The position numbers were made by a program, and so were the translations under genes. A DNA stretch of 28,863 nucleotides from JACZWL01 sp046756445. Lineage in GTDB: Bacteria; Pseudomonadota; Gammaproteobacteria; Steroidobacterales; Woeseiaceae. The notes beneath the pieces were generated by a model. That model made no database searches. It saw only the letters and a program-made list of their open reading frames with translations, and was not told where the DNA came from. The stretch is from contig JBHHWI010000026.1 of the NCBI GenBank assembly GCA_046756445.1, positions 1 through 28,863 on the forward strand. Direction: 5' to 3'. Positions 16,821 to 24,287 of this stretch are shown here, piece after piece (position 1 is the stretch's first letter; every line of letters begins with the position of its first letter).

Positions 16821-17645
16821 ATGAGCGACATCGACTATCTCGTCGAGTTCGTGCGTCGGCATGAAATCATTACCGTATTGAGCGGCGCTGGTTGCAGCAC
16901 CGCGTCGGGCATCCCGGACTATCGCGACGAAGACGGCAACTGGAAGCACCCGCAGCCCGTTCAGTACGGCGATTTCGTCAACAACGGCAATGTCCGGAAA
17001 CGCTACTGGGCCGGGAGCTATGCAGGCTGGAGCCGGATCGTATCGGCAGCGCCGAACGCCGCGCACCGCGCATTGGCCGACCTCGAGCGCTCCGGGCGTA
17101 TCGCCTCGCTGATCACACAGAATGTCGACAACCTGCACCGTCAGGCGGGCAGCCGGACGGTCATCGACCTGCACGGCGTGCTGCAGAAAACCCGCTGCCT
17201 GCATTGCAATCTGACAGGGGAGAGGAACGAGTGGCAGGCGCGGCTGGAAGACTGCAATCCGGACTGGGATGCGGCGATTTCGCGTTACGCGCCGGACGGC
17301 GATGCCGAGTTGACAACATCGGACTACCTGGCCTTCAAGGTGCCCGATTGTCCCTGCTGTGGCGGCGTCATCAAACCGGACGTGGTTTTCTTCGGCGAAC
17401 CGGTACCACGCGAAACGGTGATCGCAGCGACCGAGTTGCTGGAACGAAGTGATGCCTTGCTGATCGTCGGCTCGTCACTGATGGTCTTCTCGGGATACCG
17501 CTTCGTGCGCCTCGCTCGGAATTCAGGCATTCCGCTCGTCATCATCAATCGCGGGCGCACGCGCGCAGACGAGATTGCGAACCGTAAGTTCTCGACTGAT
17601 TGCACCGAGATGCTGCCGCGTCTCGTCGATGCGCTGGCGGCATGA
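16821..17645 (+). CDS. NAD-dependent protein deacylase (sirtuin, Sir2 family)
   Basis: A 274-residue sirtuin. NAD-binding motifs GAGCSTASGIPDYRD (about 22-36) and TQNVDNLHRQAGS are intact, the catalytic His is in VIDLHGVLQ, and a four-cysteine zinc site is given by CLHC and CPCC followed by GGVIKPDVVFFGE. The insert and motif style recall the class II (SIRT4-like) group rather than CobB; specificity is uncertain. It removes acyl groups from protein lysines using NAD. It overlaps the rhomboid gene by four bases (ATGA), so the two are co-transcribed. No Shine-Dalgarno is visible before the ATG. A link to control of the nearby CoA ligase is discussed as a finding. Confidence 0.93.
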   Translation: MSDIDYLVEFVRRHEIITVLSGAGCSTASGIPDYRDEDGNWKHPQPVQYGDFVNNGNVRKRYWAGSYAGWSRIVSAAPNAAHRALADLERSGRIASLITQNVDNLHRQAGSRTVIDLHGVLQKTRCLHCNLTGERNEWQARLEDCNPDWDAAISRYAPDGDAELTTSDYLAFKVPDCPCCGGVIKPDVVFFGEPVPRETVIAATELLERSDALLIVGSSLMVFSGYRFVRLARNSGIPLVIINRGRTRADEIANRKFSTDCTEMLPRLVDALAA

Positions 17646-18532
17646 TGAGTGACGACTGGAGTGTCGTCTTCGAGAGCCCGTCGCTGCGGGCCTGCAACGA
17701 CCGGGCGCTGGTGCTGACTTCGCTCGACATTCCCCACGAGGTGGTCGGCGACGGAGCGCTTTGCAGCCTGGTCGTGCCGGCGGAGTTCGCGGAGCGCGCG
17801 AAGTTCGAGATACAGCAGTATGAAAAGGAGAACCCTGTGCGCCCGCCGGCGCGTGCCAGGCTGGTGCCCGAATTCCAAAATGCGGTGCCCGGCATCGTCG
17901 GCTACGTCGTCGTGGTCTGCCTGGTCGCCTGGCTCGCCGGCGAAAGCGCGTTTGACGCAAACTGGCTTGCGGCAGGACGCGTCGACGGTGAGCTGATCCG
18001 CCAGGGCGAATGGTGGCGCACGATCACCGCGCTCACCCTGCACTCCGGCTGGCGCCACATCATCGGCAATATCGGCTTCGGCACCCTGTTCGGCATCCTG
18101 GCGGGCCGCCTGTTCGGCTCGGGCCTGACATGGTTGTGCGTCGTCGTCGCCAGCGGTCTCGCCAACACCATGAACACGCTGCTGCTCTCTTCCGGTCACC
18201 GGTCGATCGGCGCATCAACCGCCGTGTTTGCCGCGCTCGGCCTGGTCGCCGGTTTCGTGTGGCGTGCCAAACTCATGGCGCAGGACAGATGGGCATACCG
18301 GCTCGGGCCTATCGTCGGCGGCATTGCGCTGCTCGCCTACACCGGCACGGGTGATGAGAATACCGACATCGGTGCGCACCTCACCGGCTTTGTCTGCGGC
18401 TTCGCATTCGGCATGCTGCTGACACTGTTGCCCAGGGTCCCGTCTTCACGCCGGTTTCAGCTTCTATGTGGCGCAGCTGCGGCTGGCGTCATCGCGGTAG
18501 CGTGGGCAGTCGCGCTCGGGTTCTGGGCGTGA
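17642..18532 (+). CDS. Rhomboid-family intramembrane serine protease with N-terminal DUF2007-like domain
   Basis: A 296-residue protein from ATG 17642, which overlaps the sirtuin stop. Residues 6-65 form a small soluble domain resembling DUF2007-type domains (SVVFESPSLRACNDRALVL...SLVVPAEFAERAKFEI). A rhomboid core with about six to seven membrane helices follows from residue 82. Rhomboid features: HSGWRHIIGNIGF (His139, Asn143), serine loop IGASTAVFAALG (Ser192) and GAHLTGFVCG (His246). The serine motif reads G-x-S-T instead of the common G-x-S-G, but the catalytic Ser/His pair and the oxyanion-hole residues are kept, so activity is likely. The substrate is unknown. Confidence 0.85.
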   Translation: MMSDDWSVVFESPSLRACNDRALVLTSLDIPHEVVGDGALCSLVVPAEFAERAKFEIQQYEKENPVRPPARARLVPEFQNAVPGIVGYVVVVCLVAWLAGESAFDANWLAAGRVDGELIRQGEWWRTITALTLHSGWRHIIGNIGFGTLFGILAGRLFGSGLTWLCVVVASGLANTMNTLLLSSGHRSIGASTAVFAALGLVAGFVWRAKLMAQDRWAYRLGPIVGGIALLAYTGTGDENTDIGAHLTGFVCGFAFGMLLTLLPRVPSSRRFQLLCGAAAAGVIAVAWAVALGFWA

Positions 18533-18589
18533 AGGCTTCCGGCCCTGTAAAATCGCGGAGCTGACCGGCGCAGGGGCATTACTCGCGGC

Positions 18590-19714
18590 GTGAGGAAGTT
18601 CTTTCTTTTCCTGCTGATTATTCTGATCGCACTCGCCGTCGTGCTGCGCCTCCGCTACGGTGGCGGCGAGCCGTACCGCGACCTGTCAACCGATCCCCTG
18701 ATCGAGGAGTCCGCTCTCGAACAAGTATTCGCCTATCCGGAACCGGTCGGCAATGTCGCAGTCAGCGCGCAGGGACGCGTCTTCTTCACTGTCCATCCGG
18801 AATCGCGACCGCAGGGCAATAAACTTCTGGAAGTCGTCGACGATGCTGCGGTGCCGTTTCCCGATGGCGCATCTCAGCAGAGGTTGTTCGAGTCCGTTCT
18901 GGGTATCGTCATCGACCGGCGCAATATCCTGTGGACCATCGATAACGGCAATCACGGCTTTGGCGGCCCCAGGCTGCTTGCATTCGACCTCGCATCCGGA
19001 TCTGTCGCGCACGATCATCGATTTGCGAGCGAAATCGCGCCCGCCGGTTCGTTTCTCCAGGATCTCCAGGTCAGCCGCGACGGCCGGACCGTCATCATCG
19101 CCGATGCGAGTATCTGGAGAAAGACACCGGCATTGATCGTCTACGACATTCAGCGGCACAGTGCGCGCAGGGTGCTCGAGTCACACCAGTCAGTGTCGGC
19201 AGAGAATTATCTGGTTCGAAACCAACTCAGGGACATGGCTTTCCTCGGCGGTCTCGTGTCGCTCAAGGCCGGGGTGGACGGTATTGCATTCGATGCCGAA
19301 GGTGAATGGCTCTACTTCGCCGCAATCAACCAGAGCGGGCTGTACCGGATCCGGTTGGAGGACCTGAGGAATGCCGAGCTGCCGCCGCAACAACTCGATA
19401 ACCGCGTCGAACGTTACAGCGACAAGCCGTTGAGTGACGGACTGAGCACGGACCTCGACGGCAACGTCTATGTGACCGACGTCGAGCACGGTTCCGTGTT
19501 CGTCGTCGGGCCCGACAGGTTACCGCAAACACTCGTCAGATCCGGCCGGATCCGCTGGGCGGACGCGTTGTCATTCGGACCGGACGGTTGGCTGTACCTC
19601 GCCGACAGCGCCCTTCCCGAACAGGTCCTGACCACCCGGGGTCACATCGCGTCAAAGGGCCCTTACCACATATTCAGGTTCCAGCCAGGTCCCGTGGGTA
19701 TTCCGGGCCAATAG
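18590..19714 (+). CDS. Yellow/MRJP-like (L-dopachrome tautomerase-related) secreted beta-propeller protein
   Basis: A 374-residue protein starting at GTG 18590. Residues 3-20 are a strongly hydrophobic signal or anchor (FFLFLLIILIALAVVLRL). The rest has the repeating strand pattern of a six-bladed propeller. Segments such as VLGIVIDRRNILWTIDNGN, LQDLQVSRDGRTVIIADAS, GVDGIAFDAEGEWLYFAAI and LSTDLDGNVYVTDVEHGSV match the major royal jelly/Yellow family, related to SMP-30/gluconolactonases. Bacterial members are extracytoplasmic and of mostly unknown function; the tautomerase name is inherited from homology. It stands alone, 57 bp after the rhomboid gene and 115 bp before the exporter. Confidence 0.75.
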   Translation: MRKFFLFLLIILIALAVVLRLRYGGGEPYRDLSTDPLIEESALEQVFAYPEPVGNVAVSAQGRVFFTVHPESRPQGNKLLEVVDDAAVPFPDGASQQRLFESVLGIVIDRRNILWTIDNGNHGFGGPRLLAFDLASGSVAHDHRFASEIAPAGSFLQDLQVSRDGRTVIIADASIWRKTPALIVYDIQRHSARRVLESHQSVSAENYLVRNQLRDMAFLGGLVSLKAGVDGIAFDAEGEWLYFAAINQSGLYRIRLEDLRNAELPPQQLDNRVERYSDKPLSDGLSTDLDGNVYVTDVEHGSVFVVGPDRLPQTLVRSGRIRWADALSFGPDGWLYLADSALPEQVLTTRGHIASKGPYHIFRFQPGPVGIPGQ

Positions 19715-19829
19715 GGCGCCGCCCGGATTGCAGGCGTCGCAGTCATTGGATACCCTGCGCGGTTTCGTCACCAATCAGCTTCTCGGATTTAGCCCGTGTG
19801 AACAACCTTCACAGAATTCACAGCTAGGC

Positions 19830-20729
19830 ATGCAGGTTGTCGTCCTGTACGCAGCGGTTGTACTTATCTGGGGATCGACCTGGGCGGCCATTCCGTACCA
19901 GCTCGGCGTGGTCGCGGAGGAAGTTTCGGTCGCCTACCGCTTCGCGATCGGAGCCGTGGTGCTGTTCGCGTACGCGATCCTCTCGGGGAGAAATATCGTC
20001 GTGCCGCTGCGTTGCTACCCGATGGTCATCCTGCAGGGCCTGTTACTTTTCTCCATCAATTATTTTTTTGTCTACTACGGCACTGCGCACGTCACCTCCG
20101 GACTCGTTGCGGTGACTTTCAGTTCCATCGTGGTCTGCAACGCATTTTTCGAGCGCGTGTTTTTTCGCACGCCGCTCGAGACCCGGTTGTTGATCGCATC
20201 GCTGTTCGGCATGCTGGGAATCGCACTGATATTCTGGCCCGAGATCAACGCGCTGAGCCTGCGCGACCGCACGGTTTTCGGCCTGCTGATGGTGATCGTC
20301 GGCACGGTCACGGCGTCGCTGGGCAACATGGCGGCAGTGGTCAACACCAGGCGCAACCTGCCGGTCGTCGCCGTTAACGCCCACGGCATGCTCTGGGGCG
20401 CGCTGCTGTCGCTCATAACTGCCGCGTCCCTCGGAAGACAGTTCAACTTCTCCTTCGAGCCCGGCTACGTCTGGTCGCTGGTGTTTCTGGCGGTTTTCGG
20501 CTCAGCGATCGCTTTCGGCTGCTACCTGGCCCTTATCCGCACGATTGGGGCTGCCCGCGCCGCTTACAGTTCTGTATTATTTCCGGTTGTAGCCCTGGCG
20601 ATTTCGACTATTGCGGAAGACTACCGGTGGTCCGTCCTGGCCGTCGTCGGCGTCTCGCTGACGCTGGCCGGCAATTGGCTCGTATTGGCAAGAACCCGTC
20701 GGCCGTTAACGCCAGTGAAGCAAGAATAA
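19830..20729 (+). CDS. EamA/DMT-superfamily transporter
   Basis: A 299-residue membrane protein from the ATG at 19830, chosen because the first membrane helix (VVVLYAAVVLIWGSTWAAI) begins right after it; the 34 extra upstream codons from a TTG at 19728 have no membrane character. About ten hydrophobic helices form two EamA repeats, the first with WGSTWAAIPYQLGVV and the second ending WSVLAVVGVSLTLAGNWLVL. These transporters export small metabolites or amino acids in the inner membrane. The substrate cannot be told from sequence. It is followed 27 bp later by an MscS gene, possibly in the same transcript. Confidence 0.85.
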   Translation: MQVVVLYAAVVLIWGSTWAAIPYQLGVVAEEVSVAYRFAIGAVVLFAYAILSGRNIVVPLRCYPMVILQGLLLFSINYFFVYYGTAHVTSGLVAVTFSSIVVCNAFFERVFFRTPLETRLLIASLFGMLGIALIFWPEINALSLRDRTVFGLLMVIVGTVTASLGNMAAVVNTRRNLPVVAVNAHGMLWGALLSLITAASLGRQFNFSFEPGYVWSLVFLAVFGSAIAFGCYLALIRTIGAARAAYSSVLFPVVALAISTIAEDYRWSVLAVVGVSLTLAGNWLVLARTRRPLTPVKQE

Positions 20730-20756
20730 TCACAATCACCAGCAGGGAATAAACGC

Positions 20757-21599
20757 ATGAACGAATTACAGGTACCCGACCTCGGGGTCGACTGGGCCGG
20801 TCTGTACGAGGAATTTCAGATTGTCGGTGTCACCTTCGGCATCAAGATCATTGCGGCGATCGTCATATTTTTTGTCGGTCGCCTCGTCGCCCGGCTCGTC
20901 ACCAACGGAATCCGCAAGCTCATGGAAGCGCAGGAGGTCGACAAGATTCTGGAGAGCTTCGTCAGCAACCTGGTGTACTGGGCCCTGATGGCCTTCGTCA
21001 TCATCGCCGCGATCAGCCAGGTCGGCGTCCAGACCACGTCGTTGATCGCGATCATGGGCGCCGCCGGCCTGGCCGTCGGCCTGGCCTTGCAGGGATCGCT
21101 GGCCAATTTCGCTGCCGGCGTGTTGATCGTCATGTTTCGTCCCTACCGGGTCGGCGACTGGATCGAAGCGGCCGGAGTCGCCGGGTCTGTCGTCCAGGTA
21201 CAGATTCTCACCACCATTCTGAAGACCGGCGACAACAAGCAGATCGTCGTCCCGAACGGGCAGATCATGGGCAGCATCATCACGAACTATTCCGCCAACG
21301 AGACGCGGCGCGTGGATCTGGTCATCGGTATCGGCTACGACGACGATATCGACAAGGCGCGCGCAACGATTCAGGCGCTGGTCGATGACGACGATCGTAT
21401 CCTCAGGGAGCCGGCCTGCCTGATCGCGGTGGCGGAACTCGCCGACAGCAGCGTCAACATCGCCGTGCGCCCATGGGTGAAGACCACTGACTACTGGGCC
21501 GTGAATTTCGATCTGACCGAAGCGATCAAGAAGCGCTTCGACAAGGAAGGTATTTCCTTCCCGTTCCCGCAACAGGACGTCCACCTCATTCAGGCGTAA
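20757..21599 (+). CDS. Small-conductance mechanosensitive channel (MscS family)
   Basis: A 280-residue protein close in length to E. coli MscS. Three membrane helices lie at about 22-46, 70-92 and 96-118. The pore-lining helix shows the Gly/Ala pattern GAAGLAVGLALQGSLANFAAGVLIVMFRPYRVGDWIE that continues into the beta domain. VPNGQIMGSIITNYSANETRR and the C-terminal alpha/beta domain ending FPFPQQDVHLI complete the family layout. It forms a homoheptameric inner-membrane valve that opens under hypo-osmotic stress. AGGGA lies upstream of the ATG. It converges with the CDF gene across only 17 bases. Confidence 0.93.
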   Translation: MNELQVPDLGVDWAGLYEEFQIVGVTFGIKIIAAIVIFFVGRLVARLVTNGIRKLMEAQEVDKILESFVSNLVYWALMAFVIIAAISQVGVQTTSLIAIMGAAGLAVGLALQGSLANFAAGVLIVMFRPYRVGDWIEAAGVAGSVVQVQILTTILKTGDNKQIVVPNGQIMGSIITNYSANETRRVDLVIGIGYDDDIDKARATIQALVDDDDRILREPACLIAVAELADSSVNIAVRPWVKTTDYWAVNFDLTEAIKKRFDKEGISFPFPQQDVHLIQA

Positions 21600-21620
21600 A
21601 TAAGTAAACTGTCCCCTTAA
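21597..21620. repeat. Possible REP-like motif between convergent stop codons
   Basis: The bases bridging the mscS and CDF stop codons read, on the minus strand, AAGGGGACAGTTTACTTATT. GGGGACAG followed by a TTTA-rich run resembles the short motif scattered in many gammaproteobacterial genomes with REP-associated (RAYT/IS200-like) transposases. Only one copy was noticed in this window, so repetitiveness is unproven. Confidence 0.3.
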
Positions 21621-22531
21621 TCGGCGACGTCGGGTTCGATGAAACACCACTCGAGGTTCGGGATCTCTTCCTTGAGCCGGCGCTCGAGCGCGTTGATGCG
21701 TTGAACGGCTGCGTCGATATCGAGATCCGCACGCAATTTGATCTTGGCGGCCAGCATCGTATCGGGCCCGAACTGCATCGTGATCGTATTGAACACACGC
21801 TCGATTTCCGGTTCGTCGCCGATGACGTTTTCGATCGCCTCCTGAATCAGCGGATCTGCCGAACGACCGACGAGCAGTTCGCGAACGCGCATCGCCACGA
21901 ATACCGAGACGACGATCAGCACGATACCGATACTGATCGAGCCCAGCGCGTCGTAGGTCGTATTGCCCGTCAGGAATGCAAGCGACAGAAAACCGAGCGC
22001 CAGTACAAGACCGAGCAGCGCGGCGATGTCCTCTCCCAGCACGACCACGAGTTCCGAGTTCCGGGTGTGTTTCAGCCACTCACCGAATGAACGCGTGCCC
22101 CGGATGTTTCCGATTTCCCTGAGGCAGCCGAGTAATGAGAAACTCTCCAGCACGATGGCGAATACCAGCACCAGCATGGCGACCCAGACCTGTGACAGGG
22201 CCTCCGGGTGCTGCAGCTTGTGAAAGCCCTCGTAGATAGAGAACAGCCCGCCCATGCTGAACAGGAGCACGGCGACTATGAAGCTCCAGAAATAGCTGAG
22301 CTTGCCGTATCCCAGCGGATGCTCGGGGTCCGGCTCCCTGGTCGACTGGCGAAGGCCGAGAAACAGCAGTACCTGATTGCCGGCGTCCGCGACGGAGTGA
22401 ATCGCCTCCGCGAGCATGCTGCCCGAACCGGTCAGCCACGCGGCCCAGGCCTTGGCAACCGCTATCCCCGAATTGGCCACGAAGGCGTAGAGAATCGCCC
22501 TCGCCGTGGAGCTATGTGATGAAGATGCCAT
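21617..22531 (-). CDS. Cation diffusion facilitator (SLC30A9-like subgroup)
   Basis: A 304-residue CDF transporter with six hydrophobic helices and a C-terminal cytoplasmic domain (about 215-304). Transmembrane helix 2 carries His45-x3-Asp49 (AIHSVADAGNQ) of the metal site. Helix 5 shows GEDIAALLG (Glu167, Asp168) where many CDFs have HxxxD; that variant is typical of the SLC30A9-like branch. The expected role is proton-coupled export of Zn2+ or another divalent metal across the inner membrane, but metal choice in this branch is unsettled. The start is the ATG at 22531. No partner gene is evident. Confidence 0.88.
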   Translation of the reverse strand: MASSSHSSTARAILYAFVANSGIAVAKAWAAWLTGSGSMLAEAIHSVADAGNQVLLFLGLRQSTREPDPEHPLGYGKLSYFWSFIVAVLLFSMGGLFSIYEGFHKLQHPEALSQVWVAMLVLVFAIVLESFSLLGCLREIGNIRGTRSFGEWLKHTRNSELVVVLGEDIAALLGLVLALGFLSLAFLTGNTTYDALGSISIGIVLIVVSVFVAMRVRELLVGRSADPLIQEAIENVIGDEPEIERVFNTITMQFGPDTMLAAKIKLRADLDIDAAVQRINALERRLKEEIPNLEWCFIEPDVAD

Positions 22532-22687
22532 ATGCTCAGGATTCGACTGTCAACGAACCGGTATTGCCCACGTTAGTCATATCAAGGGCAATGTAACCGT
22601 CACGGCTCGCCGAACCAAGCCGGTTCAGGCTGGATTCAGTTCATTTCGGCATAATCTGGCAGAGTTTCAGGTGAGATGGAAAATCAG

Positions 22688-23047
22688 ATGATTGACAAAT
22701 CGAAGCTATTCATCGCGGCGGGTGTCATTCTCGCCATCACCGGCTGTGCCGCCAACCCCAACCCGATCATCGACAAAAAGGGCGTCGACGACGAGCTGTT
22801 TGCCCAGGACTGGGCCGAATGCGAGGCCTATTCCGAGGAAATCGTGGTCGTCGAGGGCGTCGCCAAGGGTGCTGCGACCGGCGCCGTGGTCGGCGGCGTG
22901 GCGGGCGCGATCAGCGGAGATGCCGGTGAAGGCGCTGCCTACGGCGGCCTTTACGGCGGCACCCGGTCCGGCCTCGAGGCGCACCGCGACAAACAGGCAG
23001 TGTTCAAGCGCTGCATGGCCGGGCGCGGCTACCGGGTATTGAACTAG
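22688..23047 (+). CDS. Glycine-zipper outer-membrane-type lipoprotein
   Basis: A 119-residue lipoprotein. MIDKSKLFIAAGVILAITGC gives a lipobox with acylated Cys20. A glycine zipper follows around residues 62-85 (KGAATGAVVGGVAGAISGDAGEG), then GGLYGGTRSGLEA and a conserved-looking C-terminal FKRCMAGRGYRVL, similar to small YMGG/glycine-zipper family proteins. An ATG at 22676 is also in frame, but AGGTGAG is too close to it and fits the 22688 ATG better (12 bases). The function is probably envelope-associated; no specific role can be given. Confidence 0.75.
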   Translation: MIDKSKLFIAAGVILAITGCAANPNPIIDKKGVDDELFAQDWAECEAYSEEIVVVEGVAKGAATGAVVGGVAGAISGDAGEGAAYGGLYGGTRSGLEAHRDKQAVFKRCMAGRGYRVLN

Positions 23048-23115
23048 CGCGGCAGCATTGACACGCCCCGGGAGATCAAATACTGTATATCCATACAGTT
23101 GCCCCAGGATTTCCC

Positions 23116-24183
23116 ATGCCGCCGCAGGCACACAAAGGTCGCGGCGCGGTCTCCCGCATCGCGGGTCGCTTCGACAAGACGCTGCTGCAGTTAACCGGGC
23201 AAGAGTCCGCCGAAAGGGCTGCACGGCCACCGTCGACGGAGCTCCGGGCGATGCCGGCCGGGGGCATCATCAGTACCAACGATTCGCCCGACGTTCCCTT
23301 CGAGCGCTCGATAAACCCCTACCAGGGCTGCGAACACGGCTGCGTCTATTGCTATGCGAGACCGTCTCACAGTTACCTCGACCTGTCTCCCGGGCTGGAT
23401 TTCGAAACCAGGATCTTCTACAAGCCGAACGCGGTCGAGCGCTTGCTCGAGGCGTGGGAGAAGCCGGGTTACGCGTGCAAACCGATCACGATCGGCGCCA
23501 ACACCGATCCGTATCAACCGGCGGAGAAACAACTGGGCATAACGCGCCGGCTGCTGGAGGCCTTTCTGGAGCACCGGCATCCCGTTACGCTGATCAGCAA
23601 GAGCGGTCTCATGACGCGCGACCTCGATATTCTCGAGGCGCTGGCATCGGAGCAACTGTGCTCGGTCGCAATCAGCGTGCCCACGATGGACCGTACTCTC
23701 AAGAGATTGCTGGAACCCCGCGTGCCGGCAGCCGAAACCCGGTTCAGGCTCATCGGGCAGTTGGCCCGGGTCGGCGTGCCGACCAGCCTGCTGATGGCGC
23801 CGATTATTCCGGCAGTCAACGACGCCGAGATCGAATCCATCGTGGCAGAGGCGGCAGGTTGCGGTGCCCGCCATGCGACCTACATCTTCCTGAGGCTGCC
23901 CTACGAGGTCCGGGACATATTCGTCGAGTGGCTTCACACGCACATGCCCGGGCGTGCCCGGCACGTCATGAGCCTGGTGCGCCAGGCGAGCGGCGGTAAG
24001 GATTATGACAACCGGTTCGGCGTCCGGCAGCGGGGGCGGGGACCGTATGCGGACATGATCTCGAGACGTTTCGAGGCGGCGTGCCGAAGAAACGCTCTCG
24101 AAGCAGGGAGGTATCAGCACCGGCTTGTTTGCAGCAGGTTCCGTCGCCCGGGGCAGAAACAGTTGGCGCTTGGCTTCGACTGA
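23116..24183 (+). CDS. PA0069-family radical SAM protein
   Basis: A 355-residue protein starting MPPQAHKGRGAVSRIAGRF, typical for the PA0069 group. The radical SAM cluster motif is Cys72-x3-Cys76-x2-Cys79 (GCEHGCVYCYAR). ITIGANTDPYQPAEK and VTLISKSGLMTRD are further family landmarks, related to the SplB-type branch. It is a cytoplasmic [4Fe-4S] enzyme that should cleave S-adenosylmethionine; the substrate of this conserved family is not known to me. AGGA lies about seven bases before the ATG. It is monocistronic, with 68 bp upstream and 104 bp to the next gene. Confidence 0.9.
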   Translation: MPPQAHKGRGAVSRIAGRFDKTLLQLTGQESAERAARPPSTELRAMPAGGIISTNDSPDVPFERSINPYQGCEHGCVYCYARPSHSYLDLSPGLDFETRIFYKPNAVERLLEAWEKPGYACKPITIGANTDPYQPAEKQLGITRRLLEAFLEHRHPVTLISKSGLMTRDLDILEALASEQLCSVAISVPTMDRTLKRLLEPRVPAAETRFRLIGQLARVGVPTSLLMAPIIPAVNDAEIESIVAEAAGCGARHATYIFLRLPYEVRDIFVEWLHTHMPGRARHVMSLVRQASGGKDYDNRFGVRQRGRGPYADMISRRFEAACRRNALEAGRYQHRLVCSRFRRPGQKQLALGFD

Positions 24184-24287
24184 ATGCGCTATGCTGCCAA
24201 TAGCCGAGAATGTATAGTGGATCGTCTGTATCTCAGGCCCCGGGAGGCCCGACGAACTTATCGATTCCGCCAGAGTCTGATTTTCGG

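Noticed and set aside
16782..17204. Upstream extension of the SRPBCC gene to 17204 on the minus strand.
   Set aside because: It is antisense to the well-supported sirtuin gene, and the signal peptide at 16769-16781 marks the true N-terminus.
17324..18199. Minus-strand ORFs opposite the sirtuin and rhomboid genes.
   Set aside because: Antisense shadows without motifs; both plus-strand genes have clear catalytic signatures.
20766..22079. Minus-strand 437-codon ORF spanning mscS and part of the CDF gene.
   Set aside because: It runs antisense to MscS and in the wrong frame of the CDF gene; Asp/Arg-rich shadow translation.
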